Of a stretch of DNA of 35,334 nucleotides, positions 1 through 7,772 are shown piece after piece. The stretch is from NCBI GenBank assembly GCA_009827225.1, contig WUAI01000033.1, forward strand, positions 1 through 35,334, in the 5' to 3' direction. The stretch comes from Flavobacteriaceae bacterium (lineage in GTDB: Bacteria > Bacteroidota > Bacteroidia > Flavobacteriales > Flavobacteriaceae). The translations under genes and the position numbers were made by a program. Every line of letters begins with the position of its first letter. Position 1 is the stretch's first letter. Under the pieces are notes generated by a model that was given only the letters and a program-made list of their open reading frames with translations, was not told the DNA's origin and did no database searches.

Positions 1-1426
1 CGTACCTTAAATGAAATCTCGGGGTGACGAAGAATCCAAACAAATTATGGTTGTCCGCACGTATTCCCGCAGTTAATGTCAAATCTTCCAGATCGTCGTA
101 GGAGTACTCAAAAAAAGCTCCCACAGAATTCTCTACCCGACCAAAAGATGTAGCATTCACCTGCTCATCATAAGCATCGTAGGTAAAACTTAATCCAGTT
201 TTGATCTTGTGACGTGAATCACTGATAATCGAATTGTAAATGGCGTTTGAATAAAAACTGGTATGTTCGATATTGTAAATCTTCGTGCCAAAATAGGACT
301 CCTGATCGTGAAAACTGAATGCCGCCTGAACCCCTAAACTTTGATAAGGAATCTCTGGATTTACCCAACCTAACTTTCCGGCAGCCTCATAACGTCGTGT
401 ATCTATTTCACTCCCCCAGAATTCGGTACCAAGGCGATCTCGATCCGGATCGAAATCAACTTGCCCGGTTTGTTTTTCGTCGTTCATAAAGCGCAAACTG
501 AAAAAACTCACAATCCCTTTTTCAGGATTTGTATACTGCCAGCGATTGAGAATATTGATCTGTTCCGCCAGAGGAAGATCCAGGAAAGAATCATCATTTC
601 TGTCGAACTTTTGGTTCCGTGCATCGCCATGTACATACAATCCCGTATGCCACTTCTCGCCTACCCTGGTATTTACGTGAGTGTTCAATTCGAAACGACC
701 ATTAATCGCGCCGTAGGCGTTTACGAATAGCAAGTCATCCTTACTCGGTTTTTGGAGTTCAGTATTGATCTGTCCCGCGATACTTTCAAACCCATTCACT
801 ACGCTTCCAGCGCCTTTAGTAATCTGGATACTTTCCACCCAGGTCCCCGGGATAAAACTAAGTCCGTAGGTTTGAGCAGCCCCACGAATGGAAGGAATAT
901 TCTCGGTAGTGATAAGGATGTTCGGGCTTTTAAGTCCGAGCATTTTTATCTGTCGCGTCCCGCTGATGGCATCCGCGAAATTCACGTCGATGGACGGATT
1001 GGTCTCAAAGCTTTCGGAGAGATTACAGCAGGCGGCTTTCAGTAATTCATCGCTGCTCACAAGAATAGTGTTTTGCGACTGAAGAAAAGATCGCGCCGAT
1101 GCTTTTTTCCTTGCTGAAACGGTCACCTCGTTCAAATCACTCTTAAGATTCAGTGTATGTGAGATGGGTCTATTGCTGGTTACTGTAATCGTATCGGTTT
1201 GATATCCCACATAGCTTATTACCAATTGACGATAATCGACGGAATATGGGATACTAAAATTTCCGTCGAAATCGGTCACAGCACCCACCTCGGTATCCAA
1301 CCAAATCACATTAGCTCCTCCTAAACCATCCCCATCAGTATTACCATCCAAAATGGTCCCGATGAGCATTTCCTGTGCATTTAAGCAAAACGGGAACAAA
1401 CACCCTATAAAGATCCATTTTCTCAT
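1..1426 (-). CDS. TonB-dependent outer-membrane receptor, partial (C-terminus beyond the window edge)
   Basis: About 475 N-terminal residues are visible; the reading frame stays open to base 1. The protein starts with a short signal peptide ending near LNAQ, then a carboxypeptidase-regulatory-like beta-sandwich (about residues 20-100, with GNFSIPYS and ISYVGYQTDT). A TonB plug domain follows (RQIKMLGL, GPGS-like KGAGSVVNGFESIAGQIN) and then the first barrel strands. Just before the plug is a Cys pair in ACCNLSESFETNPSIDV, a motif I associate with Bacteroidota receptors encoded next to heavy-metal-associated domains. The ATG overlaps the stop of the upstream HMA/MauE gene by 4 nt (ATGA), so the two are probably translationally coupled. 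The likely role is TonB-driven import of a metal or metal complex; copper is inferred from the neighbours, not shown. The family call is secure and the substrate is not. Confidence 0.9.
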   Translation of the reverse strand, partial: MRKWIFIGCLFPFCLNAQEMLIGTILDGNTDGDGLGGANVIWLDTEVGAVTDFDGNFSIPYSVDYRQLVISYVGYQTDTITVTSNRPISHTLNLKSDLNEVTVSARKKASARSFLQSQNTILVSSDELLKAACCNLSESFETNPSIDVNFADAISGTRQIKMLGLKSPNILITTENIPSIRGAAQTYGLSFIPGTWVESIQITKGAGSVVNGFESIAGQINTELQKPSKDDLLFVNAYGAINGRFELNTHVNTRVGEKWHTGLYVHGDARNQKFDRNDDSFLDLPLAEQINILNRWQYTNPEKGIVSFFSLRFMNDEKQTGQVDFDPDRDRLGTEFWGSEIDTRRYEAAGKLGWVNPEIPYQSLGVQAAFSFHDQESYFGTKIYNIEHTSFYSNAIYNSIISDSRHKIKTGLSFTYDAYDEQVNATSFGRVENSVGAFFEYSYDDLEDLTLTAGIRADNHNLFGFFVTPRFHLRY

Positions 1427-2157
1427 AGCACACCTGTTTTGACAATCATATAAAAGGCCATGGCCAGCATGATCGCGTTTTCAATAAATGTTGCCTCAGT
1501 CATGGGTAATTTTAATGCAGTACCTAAGCAAGCGCATTGGATCTTACTTTTATTCAATAAAGACCGCGTAACTCCCACCGTGGTTATGCCAAGGATGATA
1601 ATCGTCACAATAAGAGCCGTTGTGATTTCATAACGCATCAGGAACATAAGTCCCAGTGCCACTTCGATAAACGGATAGATCCAGGCGTAGAATGGCACTA
1701 ACTTGGCCAGCGGATCGTACATACGGAAAGATTCCGGGAATCCCCGAAGGTCCAGCAACTTAAAAAAGCTGAACACTATATAAAACAAGCCCATAAAATC
1801 CAGCATAAAAGATGCTGCATTCCAATTTTCGTAATTGAGCATCACCGAGGCTACAAGTAAGTAGCCAAATATCAGAAATAGGGGCTTTAGTTGTTGAAGT
1901 TTTGATTTTTCTTCGGAAATATCTGCTTCTGAAAATACATTCGCTTCGTCGTTCGCTTCGGCAATGATGTATTTGGGAGCCAGTGATTGGCTCAAGGTAG
2001 TGACAGGAATGGTAATATCGCTCACAATCCTGGCTTCGCCGGATTCTAATTCGACGTCCACCAATTGAATCCCGTTAATTCCCAGCAGTTTCTGTGTCAC
2101 ACTCTGAACACAACCTGAGCAGGTCATTCCTGAAATTTTATATGTTTTGGTAATCAT
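1423..2157 (-). CDS. HMA-domain protein fused to a MauE/DoxX-like membrane domain
   Basis: This 244-residue protein has two parts. Residues 1-70 are a heavy-metal-associated domain with the classic GMTCSGC metal site (Cys13, Cys16), as in copper chaperones and P-type ATPases. After a linker, residues about 92-242 form four predicted membrane helices resembling the MauE/DoxX redox-associated family. A CACLG motif (Cys208, Cys210) sits between the third and fourth helices. The HMA domain should face the side that receives the metal, and the membrane Cys pair could act in thiol redox or metal relay. The gene lies between a Cys/His-rich small protein and a TonB receptor, and overlaps the receptor by 4 nt. 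Function in metal transfer across the inner membrane is inferred from the fusion and the context. Confidence 0.85.
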   Translation of the reverse strand: MITKTYKISGMTCSGCVQSVTQKLLGINGIQLVDVELESGEARIVSDITIPVTTLSQSLAPKYIIAEANDEANVFSEADISEEKSKLQQLKPLFLIFGYLLVASVMLNYENWNAASFMLDFMGLFYIVFSFFKLLDLRGFPESFRMYDPLAKLVPFYAWIYPFIEVALGLMFLMRYEITTALIVTIIILGITTVGVTRSLLNKSKIQCACLGTALKLPMTEATFIENAIMLAMAFYMIVKTGVL

Positions 2158-2185
2158 GATTTAAATTCTTTACAAAGTTGATAGG

Positions 2186-2210
2186 TGCAAGGCATAGGTT
2201 TACACTTGCA
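2186..2210. promoter_or_regulatory. Inverted repeat upstream of the HMA/MauE gene, possible operator
   Basis: TGCAAG (2186-2191) and CTTGCA (2205-2210) form a perfect 6-bp dyad with a 13-nt spacer. The dyad lies in the 75-nt gap between the HYC_CC_PP and HMA/MauE genes. Its size fits a dimeric regulator site; a metal-responsive regulator is a guess from context, and none is encoded in the window. Confidence 0.3.
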
Positions 2211-2232
2211 TTTCAGCAAAACTTTATAAAGA

Positions 2233-2640
2233 TCAAATCAGGAAAGATTCATTTAATTGCCACAAGGGCACTTTTGGAGGAGGTGGCCGGTATTGAAAAT
2301 ACAGGACTTGAGTGGATGAAACAGGGCCTACTTCGATGAATTCAACAAGCTGGGCAGTAAGGATGTCCCAGTCCACCTGAAAATCATAATTGAAACTTAC
2401 TTTAGCGAAAGCATCATCAGTTTCCACTGAGGTGTACTCATTGTCACAACAGTCATGCTCCTTTTCTTCTTCAGAATCACAAGCTGTTGCCGGCATCACC
2501 ATTCCGCAGGAAAGATGCTTCTCCCCCAAGGTAAATTCAGCCATCATCTCATGGTCTCCGCAAAAGTGCTGAGCATAGGAAATCCCACTGCTGCTTAGCA
2601 GTAAAAGAAAGGATAATACCAATGAGATGATCTTCTTCAT
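2233..2640 (-). CDS. HYC_CC_PP family small secreted protein
   Basis: This 135-residue protein has an N-terminal signal peptide (about residues 1-23). It carries the three landmarks that name the HYC_CC_PP family of Bacteroidota: an H-[YF]-C motif right after the signal peptide (HFCGDH, His25-Cys27), a CC pair in HDCCDNE (Cys64-Cys65), and a proline run near the C-terminus (RPPPPKVP, residues 118-125). Extra Cys and Met residues (LSCGMVMP) strengthen the impression of a periplasmic or surface metal-binding protein. The family has no established biochemical role that I know of. The gene stands between a DUF3347-like lipoprotein and the HMA/MauE gene, all on the minus strand. A TAnnTTTG element ends only 5 nt before the ATG. 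Confidence 0.8.
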   Translation of the reverse strand: MKKIISLVLSFLLLLSSSGISYAQHFCGDHEMMAEFTLGEKHLSCGMVMPATACDSEEEKEHDCCDNEYTSVETDDAFAKVSFNYDFQVDWDILTAQLVEFIEVGPVSSTQVLYFQYRPPPPKVPLWQLNESFLI

Positions 2641-2645
2641 CTTTG

Positions 2646-2653
2646 CAAAATTA
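2646..2653 (-). promoter_or_regulatory. Bacteroidota -7 promoter element (TAATTTTG) for the HYC_CC_PP gene
   Basis: Read on the minus strand, TAATTTTG matches TAnnTTTG exactly and is separated from the ATG at 2640 by only CAAAG. A transcript starting the usual few bases downstream would have almost no leader. I see no clear -33 TTTG. Confidence 0.45.
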
Positions 2654-2691
2654 GTAAGATTTCGGAAATGAATGCTTAAAGCTTTCCTAAT

Positions 2692-3240
2692 TTACTTTAT
2701 TTCAGAGTCCACTTTGCCGCATCGCAGCATTTTATCTCCGAAATAGGGATTGTAGATTTCCTTGCTGTTGCTCAGCCAATACGCACCTTCAAAATCAAAC
2801 GCCATGGGGCAGAATTGTTTGTAGATGGTCCCAGATTCCAGTGCGCCATCCAGCATCGCTTCCATAGCGGCAGTAACATCGACAAAAGCTATTCGCTGTG
2901 CTTCTACATCATCTGTTTCTGCGATCATTCGAGCTGCCTCCATTACTTCCTCTTCCACACCTATTTCGGAGAAAGCAGTCACTAATTGAGATGCAGCTTT
3001 AGAAGTGGTACCAGCATCGGTATTGACAAGAGCCGTCTTCACTTCAATATATTTGTCAAACGCTCCGGCAATTTTATCATCCTTAAATGACGCTTTGGTT
3101 TCGGCAGCGGCATATTCCTTGGTCTCGTTGACATCAACCGTAACGACTTCGGGCTCTTCGGTTGTTTTTTTGGTTTCATTACCACAACTCCCAAGAACCA
3201 ATAAAAGGGCAGCAGCGGATAGAAAATAGGTGAGTTTCAT
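2692..3240 (-). CDS. DUF3347-like periplasmic lipoprotein, probable metal-binding
   Basis: This 182-residue lipoprotein has a lipobox ending at Cys19 (LVLGSC). An acidic, Thr-rich linker follows, then a helical domain from about residue 55 (FDKYIEVKTALVNTDA). The C-terminal segment has KQFCPMAF (Cys144, Met146), AYWLSNSKEIYNPYFG and DKMLRCG (Met171, Cys174). This pattern matches DUF3347, found alone or fused to CusB-like efflux adaptors in Bacteroidota. The Cys/Met spacing is what one expects of a Cu(I) ligand set, but binding is inferred. It is the first gene of the minus-strand metal cluster, starting 31 nt after the stop of the XrtF-associated gene. A TATCTTAG sequence (3259-3266, minus) could be its own -7 element, with one mismatch. 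Confidence 0.8.
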   Translation of the reverse strand: MKLTYFLSAAALLLVLGSCGNETKKTTEEPEVVTVDVNETKEYAAAETKASFKDDKIAGAFDKYIEVKTALVNTDAGTTSKAASQLVTAFSEIGVEEEVMEAARMIAETDDVEAQRIAFVDVTAAMEAMLDGALESGTIYKQFCPMAFDFEGAYWLSNSKEIYNPYFGDKMLRCGKVDSEIK

Positions 3241-3271
3241 AAGGCAGAATTGTTTCCGCTAAGATACGATA

Positions 3272-3700
3272 CTATGACTTCTTCTGAAAATAAAAGGCAG
3301 GAATTAGGAGCAATAAAAACAGGGGTTGAATCAGGAATCGTCGCACATAAAACAAAGCCAAATGACCCCCCTCTTCCTCAGATTGCAATAGTACGCTCAT
3401 CGCGAGCATCAGCAATACAAATACCACCATATAAAGCAACAAGGAAACTTTGATCACTTCCCGCTTTCTAAACAATACCCAAAGAATCAGGAGTGAAATT
3501 ACCGTATTCAACCAAAAACGAAAAGAGATATGCAGCAGATATTTTGAAAAGATCAAATCCGGCAATTTTTCGATACTATGATCTACTTTAAAAAATTGTA
3601 TGAGCGGATCGTAAAACAAATCCGTCTCGTATGCCCTGATCAAAACAAGCAAGACGAACAAAACTGCCGCAAGTCCTATTTTAATCCATTTTTGCATCAT
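3272..3700 (-). CDS. Exosortase F system-associated membrane protein
   Basis: This 142-residue integral membrane protein has four predicted helices: about residues 8-24, 55-78, 85-105 and 118-137. It overlaps the 3' end of xrtF by 20 nt, so the two are almost certainly co-translated. A small multi-helix protein directly after xrtF is the known context of the exosortase F system-associated family in flavobacteria. Its function is unknown; a structural partner of XrtF in the inner membrane is the simplest reading. The identification rests on size, topology and adjacency more than on any catalytic motif. Confidence 0.8.
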   Translation of the reverse strand: MMQKWIKIGLAAVLFVLLVLIRAYETDLFYDPLIQFFKVDHSIEKLPDLIFSKYLLHISFRFWLNTVISLLILWVLFRKREVIKVSLLLYMVVFVLLMLAMSVLLQSEEEGGHLALFYVRRFLIQPLFLLLLIPAFYFQKKS

Positions 3701-4244
3701 CGGATTTTTTGGTTAGTGCCAATCCTCTTACCCAAAGCATCCAAAGAATGAATACCATTCCGTAAATGATCCCCGGAAACACCACGCCGTGTAAAACTCC
3801 CTCATGTTGTGGATATTTATGCAATGCAATAGCAAGAATACTTATTCTGATAATATTCACTGCATAAATGAGCACGGCCCCTCCAAATATGAACAGCAGG
3901 GTTTTCTTCCATTTTTCCGCAAATGAGATGATGAAAGCAATGAAAAGAATAATAATACTTACCGCATTACAACCTTCTATAATGCGCGCCAGATAATTCC
4001 CTTCCACAAACAACTTCATGGTAGGCTGAGATTCATGAGGTACTACATTAGCGTCCACTCCAAATCCGTTCAACAAGGCACTGCTCTGTTTTGCCACAAG
4101 ATTTGTGATGTAATCAGGAGGATAGATTCCGTCCCGGGATAAGGTTAAATACACCGAATAAATAATGGTAAGCACCAGATAGGTTCCCAGAAATAGCACG
4201 ACAAAGCGAATAACCGATCTATACTTTTGAAGTAACGCTTTCAA
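3681..4244 (-). CDS. xrtF: Exosortase XrtF (exosortase/archaeosortase family)
   Basis: This 187-residue inner-membrane cysteine protease/transpeptidase has a Cys in EGCNAVSI (Cys92), an Arg in VNIIRIS (Arg133) and a His in VLHGVVFP (His152). These are the three catalytic residues of exosortases, spaced as expected between hydrophobic helices. Exosortases process C-terminal sorting signals of secreted proteins. XrtF is the short, stand-alone flavobacterial type. No cognate PEP-CTERM-like substrate is visible in this window. The gene is divergent from the GAF-domain gene and has a TATTTTTG promoter element just upstream. Confidence 0.92.
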   Translation of the reverse strand: MKALLQKYRSVIRFVVLFLGTYLVLTIIYSVYLTLSRDGIYPPDYITNLVAKQSSALLNGFGVDANVVPHESQPTMKLFVEGNYLARIIEGCNAVSIIILFIAFIISFAEKWKKTLLFIFGGAVLIYAVNIIRISILAIALHKYPQHEGVLHGVVFPGIIYGMVFILWMLWVRGLALTKKSDDAKMD

Positions 4245-4260
4245 TACAGTGTATTTTTAA

Positions 4261-4268
4261 CAAAAATA
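4261..4268 (-). promoter_or_regulatory. -7 promoter element (TATTTTTG) for xrtF
   Basis: On the minus strand TATTTTTG matches TAnnTTTG and ends 16 nt before the xrtF ATG at 4244. No convincing -33 element was seen. Confidence 0.5.
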
Positions 4269-4279
4269 TAGAAATAGAT

Positions 4280-4312
4280 TTTGGCAGTTACTTGCATTTT
4301 AAAATACATTTA
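4280..4312 (+). promoter_or_regulatory. Promoter of the GAF-domain gene with an internal palindrome
   Basis: TTTG (4280-4283) and TACATTTA (4305-4312, one mismatch to TAnnTTTG) are 21 nt apart, within the usual spacing for Bacteroidota promoters. The spacer holds a near-perfect 16-nt palindrome, TGCATTTTAAAATACA (4293-4308, one mispair), which overlaps the start of the -7 element and could be an operator. Confidence 0.4.
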
Positions 4313-4329
4313 CTCAAAATTTCCACAAC

Positions 4330-4785
4330 GTGATATTTGAAGATTTAAAACCACGCATAGAAAACACCTTAAGTTCTAATTACCTCAGCACCAATGAACG
4401 TCTCACTGCGGTTTGTGAACTATTGCAAACCCACCTGGATGTTTATGATTGGGTTGGGTTTTACTTTGCGCATGAAACGGAACGCACCCTTCATCTGCGG
4501 GCATTTGCAGGTGAACCTACAGACCATACGGTGATTCCCTTTGGCAAAGGTATTTGCGGCCAGGTGGCAGAGAGCAATGCAAACTTTGTGGTTCCCGATG
4601 TCAAAGCACAGGATAATTATATCGCTTGCAGCATTCACGTTAAAGCTGAAATTGTGATTCCATTATTTAAGGATGGAAAGAATATTGGGCAGATCGATAT
4701 CGATTCTCACACCGCAAATCCTTTTACAGAAGAAGACGAGCGTTTTCTCGAATGGGTGAATGAGAAAGTGGCTGAAATTTTATAA
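4330..4785 (+). CDS. GAF-domain protein, probable free methionine-(R)-sulfoxide reductase
   Basis: This 151-residue single GAF domain begins with GTG. It has the fRMsr hallmarks: VYDWVGFYF, GKGICGQVA (Cys76), NYIACS (Cys100), EIVIPLFKDGKNIGQIDIDS and FTEEDERFLEWV. Cys76 and Cys100 correspond to the resolving and catalytic cysteines of E. coli fRMsr (MsrC/YebR). The enzyme reduces free Met-(R)-sulfoxide in the cytoplasm with thioredoxin. It is divergent from xrtF across an 85-nt gap, an arrangement I recognise as common in flavobacteria. Some GAF proteins of this type may be sensors instead, but the conserved Cys pair favours the enzyme. Confidence 0.85.
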   Translation: MIFEDLKPRIENTLSSNYLSTNERLTAVCELLQTHLDVYDWVGFYFAHETERTLHLRAFAGEPTDHTVIPFGKGICGQVAESNANFVVPDVKAQDNYIACSIHVKAEIVIPLFKDGKNIGQIDIDSHTANPFTEEDERFLEWVNEKVAEIL

Positions 4786-4805
4786 AATCACAAAAAAATT
4801 ACCGA

Positions 4806-6059
4806 TTACATTCCGGACCGGATGGCATCCACAGGGTTCAGGCGCGATGCGGAAACCGCGGGAACAATACCCGATATCAAACCGATAATAGCAGATATCA
4901 GTGTCCCCAGGAAAATATTGAATGGCGATAATACAAAATCGAAGTCTCCCGTGAAGGAGGAGGCAATCAACGATGCGAAGAATACGAAAATAAGTCCGAT
5001 CAATCCTCCGATCACGGCCAGGATCATCGCTTCAAATAAAAACTGAAGCAGGATGAATTTATTCTTGGCACCCAATGATTTCTGAATTCCGATGAGGTTG
5101 GTTCGTTCTTTTACACTCACGAACATGATATTCGCAATTCCGAATCCACCTACTAATAACGAGAAGACACTGATCATAAAACCGACCCCGTTTAAAGTAC
5201 CGGTAATGTTATTAATGGCATCGGTGAAGCCCTGTAACTGGTTGATAAAGAAATCATCGATCTGCTCTGCCTTGAGCCCACGTCTCACCCTCATTTTCTG
5301 GGTAAGCATGGCGATAAACTCGTCATTATCCACTCCTTTTTCAGGCTTGATGATGATAAAAGGGAAGAGAGATTTGTTGTTTCCTCCGAACATTCTTCGA
5401 ATGATATTCACCGGGAGGAAAACCGCCTGGTCTTTGGAATCACCCAGCGCAAATCCTTCTTGTTGCAAAACCCCGATCACCGCAAATTTTTGCCCATACA
5501 TTCTTACTTTTTTACCTATTGCCACTTCCGAAGAACCAAAAAGAGAATTAGCAATTTCGTGCCCAAGCACGACTACATTGCTACCGTTGTTGGATTCCAG
5601 TTCATTGAAAAACCTTCCTTCTTCCAGTTTTAGGTCTTCGATGTCATAGTATTCATGAGTGATGGCACCGATATTCACGTTCTCAACCGATTTATCTTCA
5701 TACTTCATGGTTTCATTTCCAACATTCAGGGTATAGGAGATAGCCTCCATATCGGGCATATTGCGTTTCAGAAATTGATACTCGTCATAGGTCGCCACCG
5801 GGAACTGTTCCCATTTCCATTGGGGGACGTCCGTAGGGCCGAAAGAAAAATTCCCCAGATAAATGGTACTATTGTCCAACCCGCTGATACTTCCTTCAAT
5901 TTCTTTCTTCAAAGAATCCACCGAAGCCAGCACGGCTATAATAGAAAAAATTCCAATGGTTACACCCAGCAAGGAAAGGAAGGTACGCAACTTGTTATTG
6001 CGCAGTGCGTTTAAAGCAAAATTGAAACTTTCACGTAGTACCCGAAGATAAACAACCAT
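4806..6059 (-). CDS. ABC transporter permease, MacB/FtsX type
   Basis: This 417-residue protein has an N-terminal membrane helix (about residues 22-45, RTFLSLLGVTIGIFSIIAVLAS) followed by a MacB-like periplasmic core domain (about residues 50-265). Three helices of an FtsX domain follow (about 290-410, with GFGIANIMFVSVKERTNLIG and the C-terminal ASRLNPVDAIRSG). That is the MacB/LolC mechanotransmission layout without the ATPase. No ATP-binding subunit is adjacent, so it must pair with one encoded elsewhere. Substrates of the group include lipoproteins, peptides and drugs; this one is unassigned. It is convergent with the GAF gene and divergent from purH. Confidence 0.88.
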   Translation of the reverse strand: MVVYLRVLRESFNFALNALRNNKLRTFLSLLGVTIGIFSIIAVLASVDSLKKEIEGSISGLDNSTIYLGNFSFGPTDVPQWKWEQFPVATYDEYQFLKRNMPDMEAISYTLNVGNETMKYEDKSVENVNIGAITHEYYDIEDLKLEEGRFFNELESNNGSNVVVLGHEIANSLFGSSEVAIGKKVRMYGQKFAVIGVLQQEGFALGDSKDQAVFLPVNIIRRMFGGNNKSLFPFIIIKPEKGVDNDEFIAMLTQKMRVRRGLKAEQIDDFFINQLQGFTDAINNITGTLNGVGFMISVFSLLVGGFGIANIMFVSVKERTNLIGIQKSLGAKNKFILLQFLFEAMILAVIGGLIGLIFVFFASLIASSFTGDFDFVLSPFNIFLGTLISAIIGLISGIVPAVSASRLNPVDAIRSGM

Positions 6060-6141
6060 GCTACAAAAATTGTGAATTAGCAGTTAATAAAGATATGTCT
6101 TTTTCTACTTAGTTATGTTACAAAAATCCTTTGTAAATGTG

Positions 6142-6149
6142 TATTTTTG
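6142..6149 (+). promoter_or_regulatory. -7 promoter element (TATTTTTG) for purH
   Basis: TATTTTTG matches TAnnTTTG exactly, 30 nt before the chosen ATG at 6180. A longer frame starting at a TTG (6147) would begin inside this element, which supports the ATG at 6180. Confidence 0.55.
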
Positions 6150-6179
6150 GCACTTAATTATTCTGCAAGCAAGCAATCC

Positions 6180-7709
6180 ATGTCAACAAAGAAAATCTCC
6201 TCGGCCCTTATCTCTGTATTTCACAAAGACGGGCTGGCACCCATTGTACAAAAACTAGACGAATTAGGCGTGACTATCTACTCCACCGGGGGTACTGAAA
6301 AATTTATCAAAGACCTTAATATCGATGTGATTCCGGTAGAAAGCGTGACCGATTATCCTTCGATTCTCGGAGGGCGTGTTAAGACGCTCCATCCGAAGGT
6401 GTTTGGTGGGATCCTGAACCGTCAGGATCATGATGGCGATGTGGCCGAAATGACGCAATATGAGATTCCGCAACTGGATTTGGTGATCGTAGACCTTTAT
6501 CCTTTTGAAAAAACTGTAGCATCAGGTGCGAGTGAGCAGGACATTATTGAAAAAATTGACATTGGAGGGATTTCACTGATCCGTGCTGCGGCCAAGAATT
6601 TTAAAGACACTCTGTGCGTATCTTCCATGGAAGATTACAATGAAGTGTTGCAGATCATTTCCGAAGGAGAAGGAAACACCACCTTGGAGCAACGAAGAAC
6701 ATTTGCTGCTAAATCTTTCAATATCTCTTCCCACTACGATACCGCCATCTTTAATTATTTCAACAGTGATCACAGCATTGCTGCTCTGAAATTCAGCGAA
6801 ACAAACGGGAAGATTTTACGCTATGGCGAGAATCCGCATCAAAAAGGATTTTACTTCGGGGATTTTGATGCCATGTTCGATAAACTCCATGGAAAGGAAT
6901 TGAGCTATAACAACCTGCTGGATGTGGATGCTGCAGTAAATCTCATGAACGAATTCCAGGGGGAAGCTCCCACCTTTGCCATTTTAAAACATAACAATGC
7001 CTGCGGAATTGCTCAGAGAGCGACCGTTCATCAGGCGTATGTAGACGCATTAGCCGGTGATCCGGTTTCAGCTTTTGGTGGTATTCTCATAAGTAATACT
7101 GAAATTGATTCCGCAACCGCGGAAGAAATTCACAAACTATTCTGTGAAGTGGTCATCGCTCCTTCATATACGGAAGAGGCTCTGGAAATTCTGAAAGGTA
7201 AAAAGAACCGAATTTTGCTGATACAAAAGCTTTACGACCTACCTCATTCAACAACGAGAAGCTGTTTGAACGGGGCCTTGGTTCAGGAGCGCGATAACAT
7301 TACGGATTCCGAAGAAAATTTAACCGTGGCTACCCACAATAAACCCACGACTTCCGAGTTAGAAGATTTGTTATTTGCTTCCAAAGTGTGCAAACACACC
7401 AAGTCGAATACCATCGTTCTGGCCAAAGGCAAACAACTATGTGCCAGTGGAACGGGACAAACCTCCAGAGTAGACGCTTTAAGACAAGCTATCGAGAAGG
7501 CCAGATCTTTTGAATTTGACCTTCAAGGTGCCGTGATGGCAAGTGATGCTTTCTTCCCGTTTCCGGATTGTGTCGAAATTGCGGATAAGGCAGGAATTAC
7601 GGCCGTGATCCAACCCGGAGGTTCCATTAAGGACGAATTGAGTATCGAGTACTGCAATAATAACGACTTAGCCATGGTATTTACAGGGGTTCGTCATTTT
7701 AAGCACTAA
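6180..7709 (+). CDS. purH: Bifunctional AICAR transformylase / IMP cyclohydrolase
   Basis: PurH catalyses the last two steps of de novo IMP synthesis in the cytoplasm: formylation of AICAR with 10-formyl-THF and ring closure. The 509 residues match the usual length. The N-terminal MGS-like IMP cyclohydrolase domain has VFHKDGL, YSTGGTEKFI and SILGGRVKTLHPKVFGGIL. The C-terminal transformylase has RYGENPHQKGFY, LSYNNLLDVDAA, AILKHNNACGIA, GDPVSAFGGIL and ASGTGQTSRVDA. The Lys-His in AILKHNN is the catalytic region. I place the start at MSTKKISSAL because an upstream TTG lies within the promoter. It directly precedes the mre operon, a gene order common in flavobacteria. Confidence 0.97.
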   Translation: MSTKKISSALISVFHKDGLAPIVQKLDELGVTIYSTGGTEKFIKDLNIDVIPVESVTDYPSILGGRVKTLHPKVFGGILNRQDHDGDVAEMTQYEIPQLDLVIVDLYPFEKTVASGASEQDIIEKIDIGGISLIRAAAKNFKDTLCVSSMEDYNEVLQIISEGEGNTTLEQRRTFAAKSFNISSHYDTAIFNYFNSDHSIAALKFSETNGKILRYGENPHQKGFYFGDFDAMFDKLHGKELSYNNLLDVDAAVNLMNEFQGEAPTFAILKHNNACGIAQRATVHQAYVDALAGDPVSAFGGILISNTEIDSATAEEIHKLFCEVVIAPSYTEEALEILKGKKNRILLIQKLYDLPHSTTRSCLNGALVQERDNITDSEENLTVATHNKPTTSELEDLLFASKVCKHTKSNTIVLAKGKQLCASGTGQTSRVDALRQAIEKARSFEFDLQGAVMASDAFFPFPDCVEIADKAGITAVIQPGGSIKDELSIEYCNNNDLAMVFTGVRHFKH

Positions 7710-7716
7710 ATTTTGT

Positions 7717-7724
7717 TACATTTG
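7717..7724 (+). promoter_or_regulatory. -7 promoter element (TACATTTG) for the mre operon
   Basis: TACATTTG matches TAnnTTTG exactly, in the 63-nt gap between purH and mreB. The mre genes therefore probably have their own promoter as well as any read-through from purH. Confidence 0.5.
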
Positions 7725-7772
7725 TAGGAATCACAGCAAAACAACTTATAATTATCAATATTTAAACCATTT

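Noticed and set aside
461-1082. Plus-strand open frames of 64-97 codons opposite the TonB receptor
   Set aside because: The minus strand gives a continuous receptor with recognisable domains; these frames show no family features.
6147-6179. Extended purH start at a TTG, adding 11 residues
   Set aside because: The TTG lies within the TATTTTTG promoter element, and the ATG at 6180 matches the usual PurH N-terminus.
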